39,343 bases of DNA from Bremia lactucae (GCF_004359215.1 NC_090628.1:779258-818600); one strand, 5' to 3'; positions 1 through 10,183 are shown, counted from the first letter of the stretch. The notes: generated from the sequence alone by a model not told the origin. Translations and numbers: made by a program.

Positions 1-111
1 TGTAAATCGATTGCAAAACGTCAATCGCGTCACGCATCTCAATAGAGATGCGAGCCCTTCCCCAGGGCGAAGAAAGGGAATAGACATCCCCTTTTACCCT
101 CTTCGAGTTGT

Positions 112-1110
112 CTACACAAAACGGACAGGGACCCACGTGAGGCATGGAAGCCCAGCCTCACGCGACAACCGATGCAATTTATACTTTGCACCGGTTGGAG
201 TTCTTCTCTCAAATTTAACGCGATTCGGGTTAACTTTTTGAAGCCAAGCTTCGCGTCCAATGTCTTTGACAGTGCGAATGAACGCACTCCAAGCTTGCAT
301 AAGCGAGACTTTATCTCGCTTATTATTGCCACTAAACCATCGATGCTTAAGAAAAGCATCGAGATAAAAATCTTCCTCAGCGCGAAAGTTCTTCGCGCTA
401 GGATCAAGGCCATGTAGCTTTGTCGCATTAAATAATGGATATTTATTGTGAGGAGTAGTTTCTCCAGACAAGCTATTGATGAGCCTTTCTGGCAAAAGCC
501 ACGGCTTCTTTTCAGGGGCGAGATGATACATTTTACTGTCTTCACTCCCCTAAGTGGTACCCACTGAAGCAGGTATACCACAAGGACTTTTCTTACGATG
601 GCTTACGCCATCGTCGTCACCTCGCACAGAGACACGTGCAGGTGACCGTATGGGAGACCGTACGAGAGATCGTACGGGCGATGAGGGATCATCCTCATCG
701 TCGGATCCAAATAGACTGTTTACACGTCTATAAGAATGAGCCCTCTCATTCGAAGGCTCATAGTCAGCCGCCTGACGGATATCAGGCGACTGTTCCATTC
801 TCCCCGAGTCGGCCACTTCATCCGACTCGCACTCGTATTCGACCTCCAAAGAGGGGTCGTATTCACGTGGTGAATCACCACGTGCACTCGCAACATCTAG
901 TGTTGTGCGAGTGGAAGACACTACGGTAGACGGGACGTCTACCGCAAGAGATAGCAGTGCGTCACCCGCGGCTGCACGAACAGCAGCCGAAGGCGCAGCA
1001 CTATCATCACCCCGCATGAATTGTTTCTTCATGCGATGAAATTTAAAATGATGGATCTGACCAATCAAAATCATTTGAAAAATTAAGTGGTCACATAGCG
1101 ACCACTCCAT
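112..1110 (-). pseudogene. Antisense accessory ORF (aORF) of Ty3 copy A1, one in-frame TAG
   Basis: The frame runs from ATG at 1108-1110 to a stop at 112-114 on the strand opposite to the element's gag-pol sense. It is 333 codons with a single interruption, a TAG at 550-552, with no frame change across it. No known domain is recognised. The N-terminal part has an Ala-rich stretch (AAPSAAVRAAAGDALLSLA), then an acidic stretch (EYECESDEVADSG), then Ser/Arg/Pro repeats (SPVRSLVRSPIRSPARVSV). After the TAG comes a more ordinary globular-looking section (KKPWLLPERL, HNKYPLFNATKLHGLDP). Copy A2 (16683-17040) shares the first half. Families with the same placement are at 3.07-4.95, 5.95-7.0, 14.0-14.5 and 30.1-31.35 kb. 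Function is unknown. It could encode an accessory protein or simply be open by chance on the non-coding strand; recurrence in divergent families argues for coding. Confidence 0.6.
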
Positions 1111-1138
1111 CTTATGACATTCTGAGTGATTGTGGTTC

Positions 1139-1151
1139 AAGGGAGGGGTGA
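1139..1151 (+). other. Polypurine tract of Ty3 copy A1
   Basis: The sequence AAGGGAGGGGTGA lies immediately before the LTR start TGTAACGGG. The same arrangement recurs before the LTRs at 4993 and 7029, and on the minus strand at 16567-16580. This is the normal primer site for plus-strand DNA synthesis and fixes the neighbouring LTR as the 3' one. Confidence 0.8.
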
Positions 1152-1602
1152 TGTAACGGGATGTATCGTTACATGAAATTAACACTTAAAGATTGTTAAT
1201 TAATATATTATCTAAAAGGTAGATAATATTTGGAGGATATTACTTTATATAGTAATATCCTGAATTCTTATCCATAAATAGGTATAGGCCATTATGTCTA
1301 TTTATTCCGCAGACTAATCAGCTGTAGAAGTAATCAAAGAGAATTACAAGATAAGATAGATAAGAATTCATTTACATGTTTAGTATTAGATTATAGTTAA
1401 GTCAGCATATACAAAGATAGATTAAGAGACACTTAACTATATTAATACAATTTTCATTTTACCCTCCTAAGTTAACTTGTCTTAAGAGAAGTCTTCCTCT
1501 GCACGTACAGTGTACGTCACCTAACGAAAGGCACCACTCACAACTGAAGCAGTGTGAAGTGGACTTGTACTGAAACAGTACAAGTCGTAGTGCCCCGTTA
1601 CA
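1152..1602 (+). repeat. 3' LTR, family A (copy A1)
   Basis: It begins TGTAACGGGATGTATCG and ends GTGCCCCGTTACA, 451 bp. The ends are inverted TGTAACGG/CCGTTACA. Close copies lie at 16143-16566 and 19508-19939 (minus) and at 38367-38806 (plus). All have AT-rich centres and a downstream part with short inverted repeats around CAGTACAAG and ACGTACA. Confidence 0.9.
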
Positions 1603-1609
1603 ACTGCAG

Positions 1610-3375
1610 TACACAACCATTACTGGCGACGCACCTCGTGTCGTCATCACCACACCCATAATGATTTGCGTTAACGCATCATGTAAGAGTGCCACGATAC
1701 ACCAACAAGTGGTCATCGTGGACGGGGAGAAAAATAATCTCATGATGCGGCGCGACTTCTACTGACCACGCCACTATGGGTTCGTCCGCAAGTACATACG
1801 TGCTTGTGAAGTTTGTCACCGGGTTAAGCCCAGTGCTTCATCCCGTGGTCCGTTACAACCTCTGCCTGTTCCGGCAAATGTTGGCAGTCTGTAGTTATGG
1901 ACTTCATCTTCGGAATTCCCGACAACGAACATAAAACCATGGTATTCTTGTTTTTGTTGATCGTTCTAGCAAGATGGTACATCTTGGTGCCGCCCGAAGT
2001 CGATCACAGCCAAAAAATGTTCTCGTGGCTATATTGACACGACATTTCGACACCATCGGTTACTTCACAAACTGGTCCCAGATCGAGACTCTTGATTCAC
2101 GGCAGAAACTTGGCAAACTGTGTTCAATTCAATTGGAACACAGTTGCGATGTCAATTTCTGATCATTTTGAAGCAGATGGTCAGACGGAGCGGGCGAACC
2201 GCATTCTCGAAGAGATACTTCGCAGATACGTCCAATCTTTTAAGAGTTAAAGCGAGCTCTTGCGGATGGTAGAAATTGCCATCAACAAATAAGTGCATGC
2301 TTCTACGAAGCATACACCATTTTTCCGTGAATGGCTTACACCACCCACGTATACCCACCTTGTTTGAGAGTGACTCTTATTCAAGAGGGGCGCTCGCTTC
2401 AGCAAAGAATCTTCTGGCTCTTGCTCATCCCGCATTGACACTAAGGTCAGATCCGAAGGATACCAATGCTGATTTGATTAGCATTGAAGAGGACAATCTC
2501 AGTAATGGCATTAATGATATTACTGGCATTAATATCGATGTTAAAAGACTCAGCATCGAAAACAATATTAACAATGCGAACAACAATAATCTCACCAATG
2601 ATGAGAATGATATCTACGCAGTGCGCACCGATTGCAGTAAAGACAAACATCAGCAGGTAAATTCCTGTTGGCTAGAGAAGCAGTGGTCCGTTTCGTCCAT
2701 GTCGCGACTTAATTTCCATAGAAGGAGGTAAAAGATGGGAGCGTGTCTCAATCGTTAAGGTGATTCAAACAGCAGTGACGGCAAACGTAAATAATCTACC
2801 CTGCCTCTATAATATAATCTTCTGGTAGTTATTTCATCGCTGATGCGGTGGATGACAAAACCGGAACTTTGACAAAAATCGAAAAACAAACGTTTTTTAC
2901 ATCTAATGTCAACGATCGAGTCCCACCGTCTACGGTAAACCTACTAAAACATGAAGTCACGGATATGGGCTGTAATAAATAACTGCCCAAGTATATCGGC
3001 CCGTTTCGTGTATTACATCGCTAAGGCAATTCATACACGATCAAGCTGCCTCGTAGTATGCGTACACATCCTACGTCTTATGTTGGGCGTCTTCGCCTGT
3101 GCCATCCGTACGAGGCTTCTTCCGATTCCGGATTACACCGGAACGGTCAAGAGCATCAGCCAAAGCCTGATAGTTCCGAGCCAAAGACTTATTGTCTCGG
3201 AACAGGGTCTGATTCACTTGAGCCAGACGATCCACTCTTTCCTGCAAGAAGAAATCTTCTGTCAACAGCTCGTTTTAAAGAGACTGATGTGTCTTTCGTT
3301 TGCCAGTTGATCAGTCGCAATTTGCGCACAACTTTTCAACTGGTCACGAGTAATATTATCGACCGTCACCGCTGA
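1610..3375 (+). pseudogene. Decayed Ty3 integrase and pol C-terminus (element B1)
   Basis: This is a 5'-truncated pol remnant, broken by many stops and frameshifts. About 1660-1880 encodes the integrase zinc-binding region (RDFYWPRHYGFVRKYIRACEV, CHRVKPSASSRGPLQPLPVP). About 2030-2250 holds scraps of the catalytic core. About 2440-2730 is an Asn/Asp-rich low-complexity linker. About 2960-3130 matches the family's chromodomain-like tail (THPTSYVGRLRLCHPYEASS in the frame open from 3058 to 3375). The sequence joins A1's LTR with no recognisable boundary. It is non-functional; the family assignment is secure and the exact ends are not. Confidence 0.8.
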
Positions 3376-4950
3376 CGCGCGGCGACAGGATCGCTCGTGA
3401 TCAAGATACTCCCTTAAAAAAGGGTGTAATTTAAAGCACGATGTTAAATTGGCTCGTCAAACGACGCGAACCTGAACTTTTCTCCCCCCTGCAAAGCAAT
3501 TCATGGATTCAGGTGGTGAGAAGCGCCTTTTTGTTAAAAGTTTCTTGAGCCACCGTGAGGCAAAGGGGGTTCAAATGAGTTATCTCGTTCGTTAACGAAG
3601 GTATCCACCCTCGAGTGATAGTTAAGAATCTCGTTCCGAACTGAAGTTGGACATTCTGGGTCTCGTCTTGCAGTACGACGAGACCCATCCTCCTCGGCAG
3701 AAGGTCCATCGGGGAACGAGCGCTTCCCGCGCTCCGTAAACGATTGGAGATTCGCAATCCCTTGATGCATCTCGTAAGAGATGAGAGTCCTCCAATGGGG
3801 ATATTTGAGAGAATATGCTATCTTAGGCATGAGCTACACCCTTAAAACAGCATGAGCATTAGTCCCTTCGCGAGAGGCAAGGTTTAAGTTGCACCGTTTG
3901 TCTAGAGAGGCAAGGAATACCTGCCTCTCTAGACAAAAGGTGCAACTTATAGCGTGCACCCGACTACGGTTTGTTTCTCGAACCGTTCGCGGAAAGCGTT
4001 TAGTTTGCCAAGTCAGACCTCATGGCTTACGTTTTGGACATTCTGTTTAAAGGATATCCAAGCATGGAGCAAAGGTTTGACATATTTTGCCCGTTTGCAA
4101 GTGTACCATCGATGCCGGAAAAAGGCATCGATAAAAAAAATTGTTTATCCTCACCAGGCTAACAAGCCTGGATGAGTCGAATAACGGAACATGATATTGA
4201 TCGTTGGTCATACCAGACCAACGAATTATGTTTCCCTTAGAGTGTAACCAAGGCCTCTTTTTAATAGCGAACCGCAACGTATTGCGGTCCTTCTCCTGTT
4301 GGCTCATGTTAATGTTACCGTTAACTTGGTCCTGGGAGCGATCATAAATTCACCCCTTTTCCGGTGATGCAAGCTAGCACCACCAGCAGCGCTCTTACCT
4401 TCGCGACCACGTAGTTCCTGGTGACGAAATACTAACTTCACTAGAGTTGTCATCGCCCTCGGAGTCATCTGATGATGACTTCCCACCAAAGAGGTCCGAC
4501 GAGTTTAACAACCTCGCCATCACCTCTTTAGTAGTTATGTCGGAACTCAAAGGTTTAACGGACTCGGCCCCGGGTGTCTCAGCGGCCTTTAGAGTAGATA
4601 CTGAGTCGGCCGATGTAGTTGACTTGTCCCCGTCACCTGCTATCAGCAGATACTGCCCCAGTCACCTCCATTGGGAGTAGGAGGTGACATACCCCCCGCA
4701 GTAGACGCATTAGCGTCTACTGAAACATTTGCCTCACTGACAGCTACACTGATCCGTGCAGCTGCCAGCTTAGCGGCCTCGCGGCCCACGCGCACAAACT
4801 TATTGTCGCCATCTTGATTTCGGTCAAAATCAAGAAGGCAAATAAATCGGCATTTTGATTAAAATCATAATGCAAATAAAATCGGTATTTTGATCAAAAC
4901 CAACAATGCTAATTACAGTAGAAGACTTAACAACCTTTTCTCTCACCCTA
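3071..4950 (-). pseudogene. Broken antisense ORF (aORF) of element B1
   Basis: The region lies between the pol C-terminus and the polypurine tract plus LTR at 4993, on the opposite strand to pol. It is broken into several frames. Near the LTR, about 4680-4850 carries Ala-rich sequence followed by a SPPTPNGGD motif, matching SPPTPIGGD in the copy at 6729-7001. Positions 4047-4307 include RNTLRFAIKKRPWL, resembling KKPWLLPERL of copy A1. The 3071-3265 frame ends the ORF with a strongly coiled-coil-like run (ERVDRLAQVNQTLFRDNKSL). That run overlaps, tail to tail, the sense frame of the pol C-terminus. Function unknown. Confidence 0.5.
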
Positions 4951-4992
4951 CATCAATCACTATAGTGACTGTTGGTTAAGGGGGGGGGGTGA

Positions 4993-5476
4993 TGTAACGG
5001 TGTGTCCCGTCACACAAGTATTATTTCTTATAAGAGGTAATAAGCAAAGTAGTAAAACAAAACATTATCTTAATTAATGTTGACTTAAATAGTTCCAATA
5101 ATACCAAATTGATATTATTGATGCAATGAGACATTAGCTCTATTGATTGATTATTATAAGTCTAAATCTACTCCGCCAATCGTTATAAGACACGATTGTG
5201 CGTGCGCAAAGAGGTGCCATCTTAGTTAGTTATTTATATAAGACATTCAGTAGTAGGTAGAAGATCGTTACGTTAGGAACTAAAAAATATTAATACCGTT
5301 TAATGATTTTCTATTTAAAAGCCTTAGTCTAGGCCTTTAAGCTAAAGACCCTTAGCTTCATAGAAACCTATCTCTGTACCTTTGTATACGTGAAGTTGCG
5401 AGGCACCCTACCTACTCTGTAATCAGTGTAAGGTTAATTAGTACTGGTGAGTACTAGTGAAAGGTGCCCCGTTACA
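4993..5476 (+). repeat. 3' LTR, family B (element B1)
   Basis: It begins TGTAACGGTGTGTCCCGT and ends GTGCCCCGTTACA, 484 bp, and is preceded by a G-run polypurine tract (about 4976-4992). It has the same terminal motifs as family A but a different interior, marked by a conserved stretch around 5177-5210 (CGCCAATCGTTATAAGACACG...GTGCGCAAAG) that recurs at about 8275, 9880 and 14985. Confidence 0.85.
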
Positions 5477-5479
5477 CCA

Positions 5480-5950
5480 AAGCCAGCACACGCCAGGCGT
5501 GATTAACATCGTTAACAATAACAAAGAAAAAAGAGCCACCATCAGAAGAATGATGCAAGACGTCACCGATGGAAGCAAGGACTCCACCGACAAAGACTGA
5601 AGAGGAGCGACCAGCTGGAGCTTTACAGCACGGCAAACAAGCACTCCTGGGCGGGATGAAGTCCAAAGGAATGTACGATCAGTGCGGAAGAAGCCAACAA
5701 TTATTCGCTACGATTAAGATTCCCCCATCTGATCGAGACAAGTCCAAAATAAAACAACTTTAAAGATAAACACGACGTGTCAACAGCTCCGGCGCTGAGA
5801 ACGACGACGAAAGCGCATTGACTTACACGAAAATAATGCACAGCAAGGACAAGGATGAATGGCTTAAGATATGGAAAGCGAGATCGATTCGTTGGTATCC
5901 TCGATACATCGACTCTGGAAAACATTCCGAGAGACAAGAATGCGGCTGAA
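5480..5950 (+). pseudogene. Ty1/copia pol fragment, start of reverse transcriptase region
   Basis: Translation near 5811-5890 gives ALTYTKIMHSKDKDEWLKIW followed, after a one-base frame change, by ESEIDSLVSS. This resembles the conserved lead-in to the copia reverse transcriptase (a run of the type AxxxxExxxWxxAmxxEixsL). The upstream part is Lys/Glu/Pro-rich, as expected for the variable region between integrase and reverse transcriptase. Both ends are cut by Ty3 sequence (LTR to 5476, aORF from about 5950). It is non-functional. Assignment rests on a short motif, hence moderate confidence. Confidence 0.55.
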
Positions 5951-7001
5951 TGCAAATGAGTTTTTCGATCAAGCGCTCATAAAAGGTGTATATGATATCA
6001 ATCCTTCCATCATCTCAGCAGAGATGAGCGTCCTTCCATTAGGGTGTTTTAGAGAGTACGCTTCCTTAGAAGAATGGACTGCACCCTTAAAGGAGCAGGG
6101 ACATAAGCCTCCTCAGGAGAGGCAAGGGAATCTTGCCTTTCTAAACAAACGGTGTAGCTTTCAGCTACTATGGACCGTTTTTTAAACCGGTCATGTAATG
6201 TGACCAGTTTATCAAGCCAAACTTTGCGGCTTGCGCTTGCACATTCCGTACGAATATTTCCCGAGCTTGAAACAAAGCAGTACATTTTTGGGCAAGCTAT
6301 CAAGTATATACCATCGAAGCCGAAGAAACGGCATCGATATAGAGTTTGTTTTCAACCTTGTCCAGGCTTGAGAAGCCCGGATGAGTCGAACAACGGGTAA
6401 AGTACTGTTCTTTGGTCAGACCAGACCGACGTATCAAGTTCCCTTATAGGGCAACCAGAGTTTCCACTCGTGAGCGAATCGCAACGTACTGCGATCCTTG
6501 TGCCTTTGACTGATGTTAGCAGTGGGGCTAACTTTCGTCTCTTACAATAACTCATTTCTGGTGATACATGTTTAATATACCAGAGTTGTCATCATTGATG
6601 AAGTCACCACAAGATGACTGTGCAACAGGAGGTTCAAATGAGTTAAACGACGTCGCGAACAACTTTTTTATTTGTGACGCCAGAACCCATAGGTTTCACA
6701 TATTCGGCCCCGGGCGGAGCGAAGGCTTTTAAAGTTGCACCGAGTTGGACGATAAAGCTGACTCGTAAAAGTCACCCCCAATCGGAGTTGGAGGCGAGTT
6801 ACTCCCCTTAGTAGACGCATGAGCGTCTACTAAAACATTTGCATCACTAGTACTTAAAATTCGTCGTGTAGCTGCCAGGTTTGCCTTACAGGCTTCGAGC
6901 ACGGGCTTTGTAACCATGCGAGAAACTTGAAATTCTAAAAAATTGAGTGTTACCTTACAGAAAGAACACAATTGTACTATGTGTCTTTCAACATCAGTCA
7001 C
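5950..7001 (-). pseudogene. Broken antisense ORF (aORF) of element B2
   Basis: It starts just inside the polypurine tract and LTR at 7029 and reads away from it, opposite to element sense. The 6729-7001 frame contains DVERHIVQLCSFCKVTLNFL, which lines up with the HKMEWSLCDHLIFQMILIGQ region of copy A1, followed by ACKANLAATRRILSTSDAN and SPPTPIGGD. A second block (about 6330-6555) carries KDRSTLRFAHEWKLWL, matching RNTLRFAIKKRPWL in B1. Stops and frameshifts interrupt it. It gives the clearest protein-level link between the family A and family B aORFs. Confidence 0.5.
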
Positions 7002-7129
7002 TATAGTGACTGCTGATCAAGGGGGTGATGTAACGGGTATCCCGTTAAATAAATTTATTTCCTACAAGACGAATTATAAAAATTATTTTTTTTGAGAGAA
7101 AAAAAATAACGAAGCATAAAATTAGGTAA

Positions 7130-8150
7130 CCGGGATAGGCGCCCCGTTTTGGTATAGGGCCCCCCCTGAATAAAGACGTCATTTAAAAAATATTTATACT
7201 GAATGGTCATTCCACTGCATCCAGGAAATCAACAGTTATTTCTTTACAATCGTCTTCAGATCCCCCCAAATTACATTTGGGAACCGATATAGCCAACTCC
7301 GTAATTATCTATTTCTGTATTTATGCGAGCAGCTTAATGGTAGCAACTTGTTGATAACTAGAATTCATATTGAGAAACCTTTATGCAGGCCTTCCCCAGC
7401 TTCAGTGGCTCAAAATGCCTGCAAAAAGTCTTTTCAATATTTGTGTACTTTATTTGATTGATAGCAAGATTCTTTTTCAACAAAGAAATTACGAAAGAAA
7501 GCCGACAAATCTGAAACATACAGAAATTGAGACTTGCTTGCGCCCGTGGTGGGTACAAAAAGACCACTTAGATTCGCCTATTCGAAAGGTAAGTAAGTAT
7601 GCACTTCCGCAAAAGTTAGAAAGAAGTAAAGTAAAATAAATTCATCCTTAGCTTGACTGCCAAATACTAACTAATTTGCATGCGCAAGAGCGCACCTCCG
7701 ACCATTGTCGCATATTTTCAGCTCAACTTCTTCCTCGTGCTCGATTTGCTGCTCTTTCTTTTCGCTCTTCTTATGACTTGCCAATCAAGTGCGGGCGCTC
7801 TTGGCTTTTTCTCATCTATTAAAAACAGCTTATCTACCGTCGCCAAACGAAAACACGATTTCTGATATGCTCAGAGGCAGTCACACCCATGATACTACTA
7901 TCATGTAGATAATTAACGTGTGTCGCTTAGGCGATTCCCATAGTAATTTAGGGGGTGTGATGGTGTTCCAAAGTCCAAAAGGGGATCTAACGACGACTCT
8001 AAAGAAATAATTGTTAATTTTACGATATAGCGGAATAATATAAATGTTTTTTGCTGTCATTTTTAATCTGTAGTTTTTATTTAATTGAAACAAACAGACG
8101 GGGAGGGAGGGGACGTGGGTACACCAAAAGAGGTTTGTGCCTTTATTGGT
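7130..8150 (+). mobile_element. Insertion of about 1 kb with imperfect inverted ends, inside an LTR
   Basis: The segment interrupts the family-B LTR. The left end (GGCGCCCCGTTTTGGTATAG, about 7139-7158) and the right end (GGTACACCAAAAGAGGTTTG, about 8118-8137) are imperfect inverted repeats around a shared CCAAAA/TTTTGG core. Internal pieces recur elsewhere: about 7180-7300 at 23390-23510, and 7275-7570 plus 7843-7880 at about 27550-27870. The recurrence and inverted ends suggest a degenerate DNA transposon or MITE-like unit. I recognise no transposase and cannot fix a target-site duplication. Confidence 0.4.
7680..7865 (+). CDS. Short ORF with signal-peptide-like N-terminus (61 aa)
   Basis: An ATG-initiated frame of 61 codons. 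After a short N-terminal stretch (MRKSAPPTIVAYFQ) comes a strong hydrophobic core (LNFFLVLDLLLFLFALLMT) and a small-residue site (CQSSAGA) that would suit signal peptidase cleavage, leaving about 25 residues rich in Lys/Ser. There is no RXLR, LFLAK or EER motif, so it is not a recognisable effector. It sits inside the insertion in an LTR. The copy at 27.55-27.87 kb lacks exactly this part. It may be a truncated secreted-protein gene captured by a repeat, or a chance hydrophobic frame. Confidence 0.35.
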   Translation: MRKSAPPTIVAYFQLNFFLVLDLLLFLFALLMTCQSSAGALGFFSSIKNSLSTVAKRKHDF

Positions 8151-8639
8151 CCCCTAAATTTTTTATTATTTGATAAATTTATCTTAATAATTACAGTATT
8201 ACCGTATTTGATAATATTGAAGCATCGAGATAACAGTTCTGATGATTGGCTATTTTAAGTTTTAATTTAATCCCGCCAATCACTGCTAGACACACGAATG
8301 AGCGGTGCGCAAGGGATAACGATACGTAGTTTGAGCAAATTTGTGATAAAATATTTAAGCTCCTCCATACACGATCTGCTTATCTACAGACTTGATGTAT
8401 CAATGCATGAATCGTTATAATATATTTTAAAATCAGTTGTTGTATAAATTGATATATCAATGTAATTCCTCTTATAAATTATAGTATCTGTGTAACGAGC
8501 TACCCCGTTTAAATATTCAAACCGGCTCCCTAAATACTATTACGTGCAGTTCCTGACCAAGTTAAAATCGCTCTGGGCTTGCACTTTAATGTACTTTACG
8601 ATACTATATCGCTTTAACGTTTTGCCCCCAACCGTTGAT

Positions 8640-9445
8640 GTGCTTCGAAAAAAATGAAGAACCATTGAGCTGCAAAATTAGCTGGAAATGATGCGGAATG
8701 TAAATCTAATTGATGGTTGTGGACAGTTTACGGCCGTGCGTAAAGATTCATGGTCCGTATATACGATGAACGGTCTATCTCCCAAGAGATAGATTCTAAA
8801 ATTAGCCAGTGCGTATTTCATGGCAAGGAGTTCCTTATCATGCACTAAATAGTTGCGTTCAGCTGGTTAAAGCTGATGGGATTGGTGAAAGACGACGCGC
8901 TCGAGCCGTCTGCATATTGCACTAACGCACAGCCAATTGCAAGATCCCTGGCGTATATACCACATGAAAAGGTCGGTCTTGGTCAGCAATCGCACGAATT
9001 GGCGATTGCATCAAGCTTCTTTTAATACCTCGAAGAAACGCTGACAATCAGCGTTCCAGGACCATTTTACATTTTTCTTCAACAAAGAAGAAAGATGTAC
9101 TGTCATTTTGGCATAATTGCTTGGGTACTTGTGCAGTACGTCGCTAAACTGAATCACCTTTTTAGTCTCTTTACATCGACTGGCACATGATTGCCTTCAT
9201 CTTTTCTGGATCCAGGCGTACACCGTATTTACTCACGATGCACCCAAGAAGTTGTATTTCGCTTGCAGCGAATATGCACTACGTGAGATTTGCGTACAAC
9301 TTGTGCTTACGCATTAGTGTAAGGGCCTTTTGACGTGGGTACGATGAATTTCAACATCCGACTTTCTATTCATGGCTCTGCAATGAACAAAGACGTCATC
9401 GAAATAGCTCGGTGCAAAATCTCGCACCGATTTCAACAGATTGGG
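8640..9445 (-). pseudogene. Ty3 reverse transcriptase (3' part) and RNase H remnant
   Basis: The minus strand encodes decayed connection and RNase H sequence. About 8690-8900 is nearly the same DNA as 17690-17880 in element A2 (TTTACGGCCGTGCGTAA, CATGGTCCGTATATACGAT, GGTCTATCTCC). About 8950-9445 covers the end of reverse transcriptase with the region that encodes the thumb. Stops occur in all frames. It directly abuts an LTR scrap at 9455-9577 in the same orientation. Confidence 0.7.
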
Positions 9446-9454
9446 TACACACCT

Positions 9455-9577
9455 GCAATAAAATTTGGTATTATTGGAACGATTTAAGTCGAAAGTTATA
9501 TAGATAATAATTTTGTACTATTTTGCTTATTTCCTCTTATAGGAAATACAACTTATGTAGCGGGACACCCCGTTACA
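9455..9577 (-). repeat. LTR fragment, family B-like 5' part
   Basis: Read on the minus strand from 9577 it begins TGTAACGGGGTGTCCCGCTACA and continues AGGAAATAAGCAAAATAGTA and CGTTCCAATAATACC, matching the first 120 bp of the LTR at 4993. It stops where the reverse transcriptase remnant begins, so the LTR is truncated. Confidence 0.65.
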
Positions 9578-9707
9578 TTTGGCACCCTGTTTTGATCGTG
9601 CTCTGCAAAATTTCACGCTTTGCGAGATCACTTTTGTACCTAAGCCTCGTCCAGCAGTCGATACGCCTTGCTATGTTTCGAGTATTCAAGTGTCAAGCAC
9701 CGTATTT

Positions 9708-10181
9708 ATAACGGCGTGTCTCGTTGCATAAATGTTGTTTTTGTATGCGAAAACAAAGTTTATTCTTCAGAGGAAAAATAATAAAGAGGTATGAAAATAG
9801 TATCTTTTAATCGCCGTATGTGGTACAACAAGACAACAATTCGCTTGATCGAGTTGATTACAGCTCAAAAATCAAACCCGTTAATCGCTACTAGACGCAC
9901 GAATGAGCGGTGCGCAAGGGTATGCAATACCCACTTTGATATTTAAATGATAGAAGTCAGTAGATGGATAACGTTACGTAGGAACTTAAATATAATAATA
10001 CAGTTTCACATCTTCTCTATAAAGGGCCATATGATTTCCGCTTAGTGGCAAAACTGATTATTACTTAAAAGCTTCCTTTGCACGTCGTGTACGCGAAGTA
10101 GTCAGAGGCACCTCACGTCACTGTAATAAGTGTAGGTTGGCTGGTACTGCCAGCAGTACTAGTAAAAGGTGCCCCGTTTCA
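9708..10181 (+). repeat. 5' LTR, family B (element B3)
   Basis: It starts near TATAACGGCGTGTCTCGTT (decayed TGTAACGG) and ends GTGCCCCGTTTCA, about 474 bp. It contains the marker CGCTACTAGACGCACGAATG at about 9885. It is followed by a primer-binding-site-like sequence and a gag start in the same orientation, so it acts as a 5' LTR. Confidence 0.75.
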
Positions 10182-10183
10182 TC

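Larger units (their letters stand above)
1..1602 (+). mobile_element. 3' end of a Ty3/gypsy element, LTR family A (copy A1)
   Basis: The segment ends in a complete family-A LTR (1152-1602) preceded by a purine-rich tract, so this is the 3' end of an element whose gag-pol lies to the left, outside the window. No integrase sequence is visible here; the whole visible interior is taken up by an antisense ORF. The orientation was set by the polypurine tract next to the LTR and by comparison with the more complete copy at 16143-19939, where the same antisense ORF lies between integrase and the 3' LTR. The element ends directly against integrase sequence of another element (from about 1603), which suggests nesting. 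Confidence 0.8.
7029..8480 (+). repeat. 3' LTR, family B (element B2), split by an insertion
   Basis: Polypurine sequence CAAGGGGGTGA precedes TGTAACGGGTATCCCGTT, an LTR start. Family-B similarity stops after about 70-100 bp and resumes near 8155-8200 (ATTACCGTATTTGATAATATTGAAGC compared with ATACCAAATTGATATTATTGATGC in the 4993 copy). It then continues through the CCCGCCAATCACTGCTAGACACACG...GTGCGCAAGG marker (about 8270-8310) to about 8480. The terminal part is lost or unrecognisable. Confidence 0.6.

Noticed and set aside
2276..2731. Asn/Asp-rich 151-codon ORF as a host gene
   Set aside because: It is in line with integrase scraps on both sides and has a decayed counterpart at about 13500-13620 in element B4, so it is the low-complexity linker of a Ty3 polyprotein.
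4447..4680. 77-codon plus-strand Ser/Asp-rich ORF as a gene
   Set aside because: It sits inside the aORF region of element B1, has no counterpart frame in B2 or A1, and looks like a strand shadow.
7680..7865. RXLR or Crinkler effector
   Set aside because: There is a signal-peptide-like start but no RXLR, EER, LFLAK or HVLV motif in the 61 residues.
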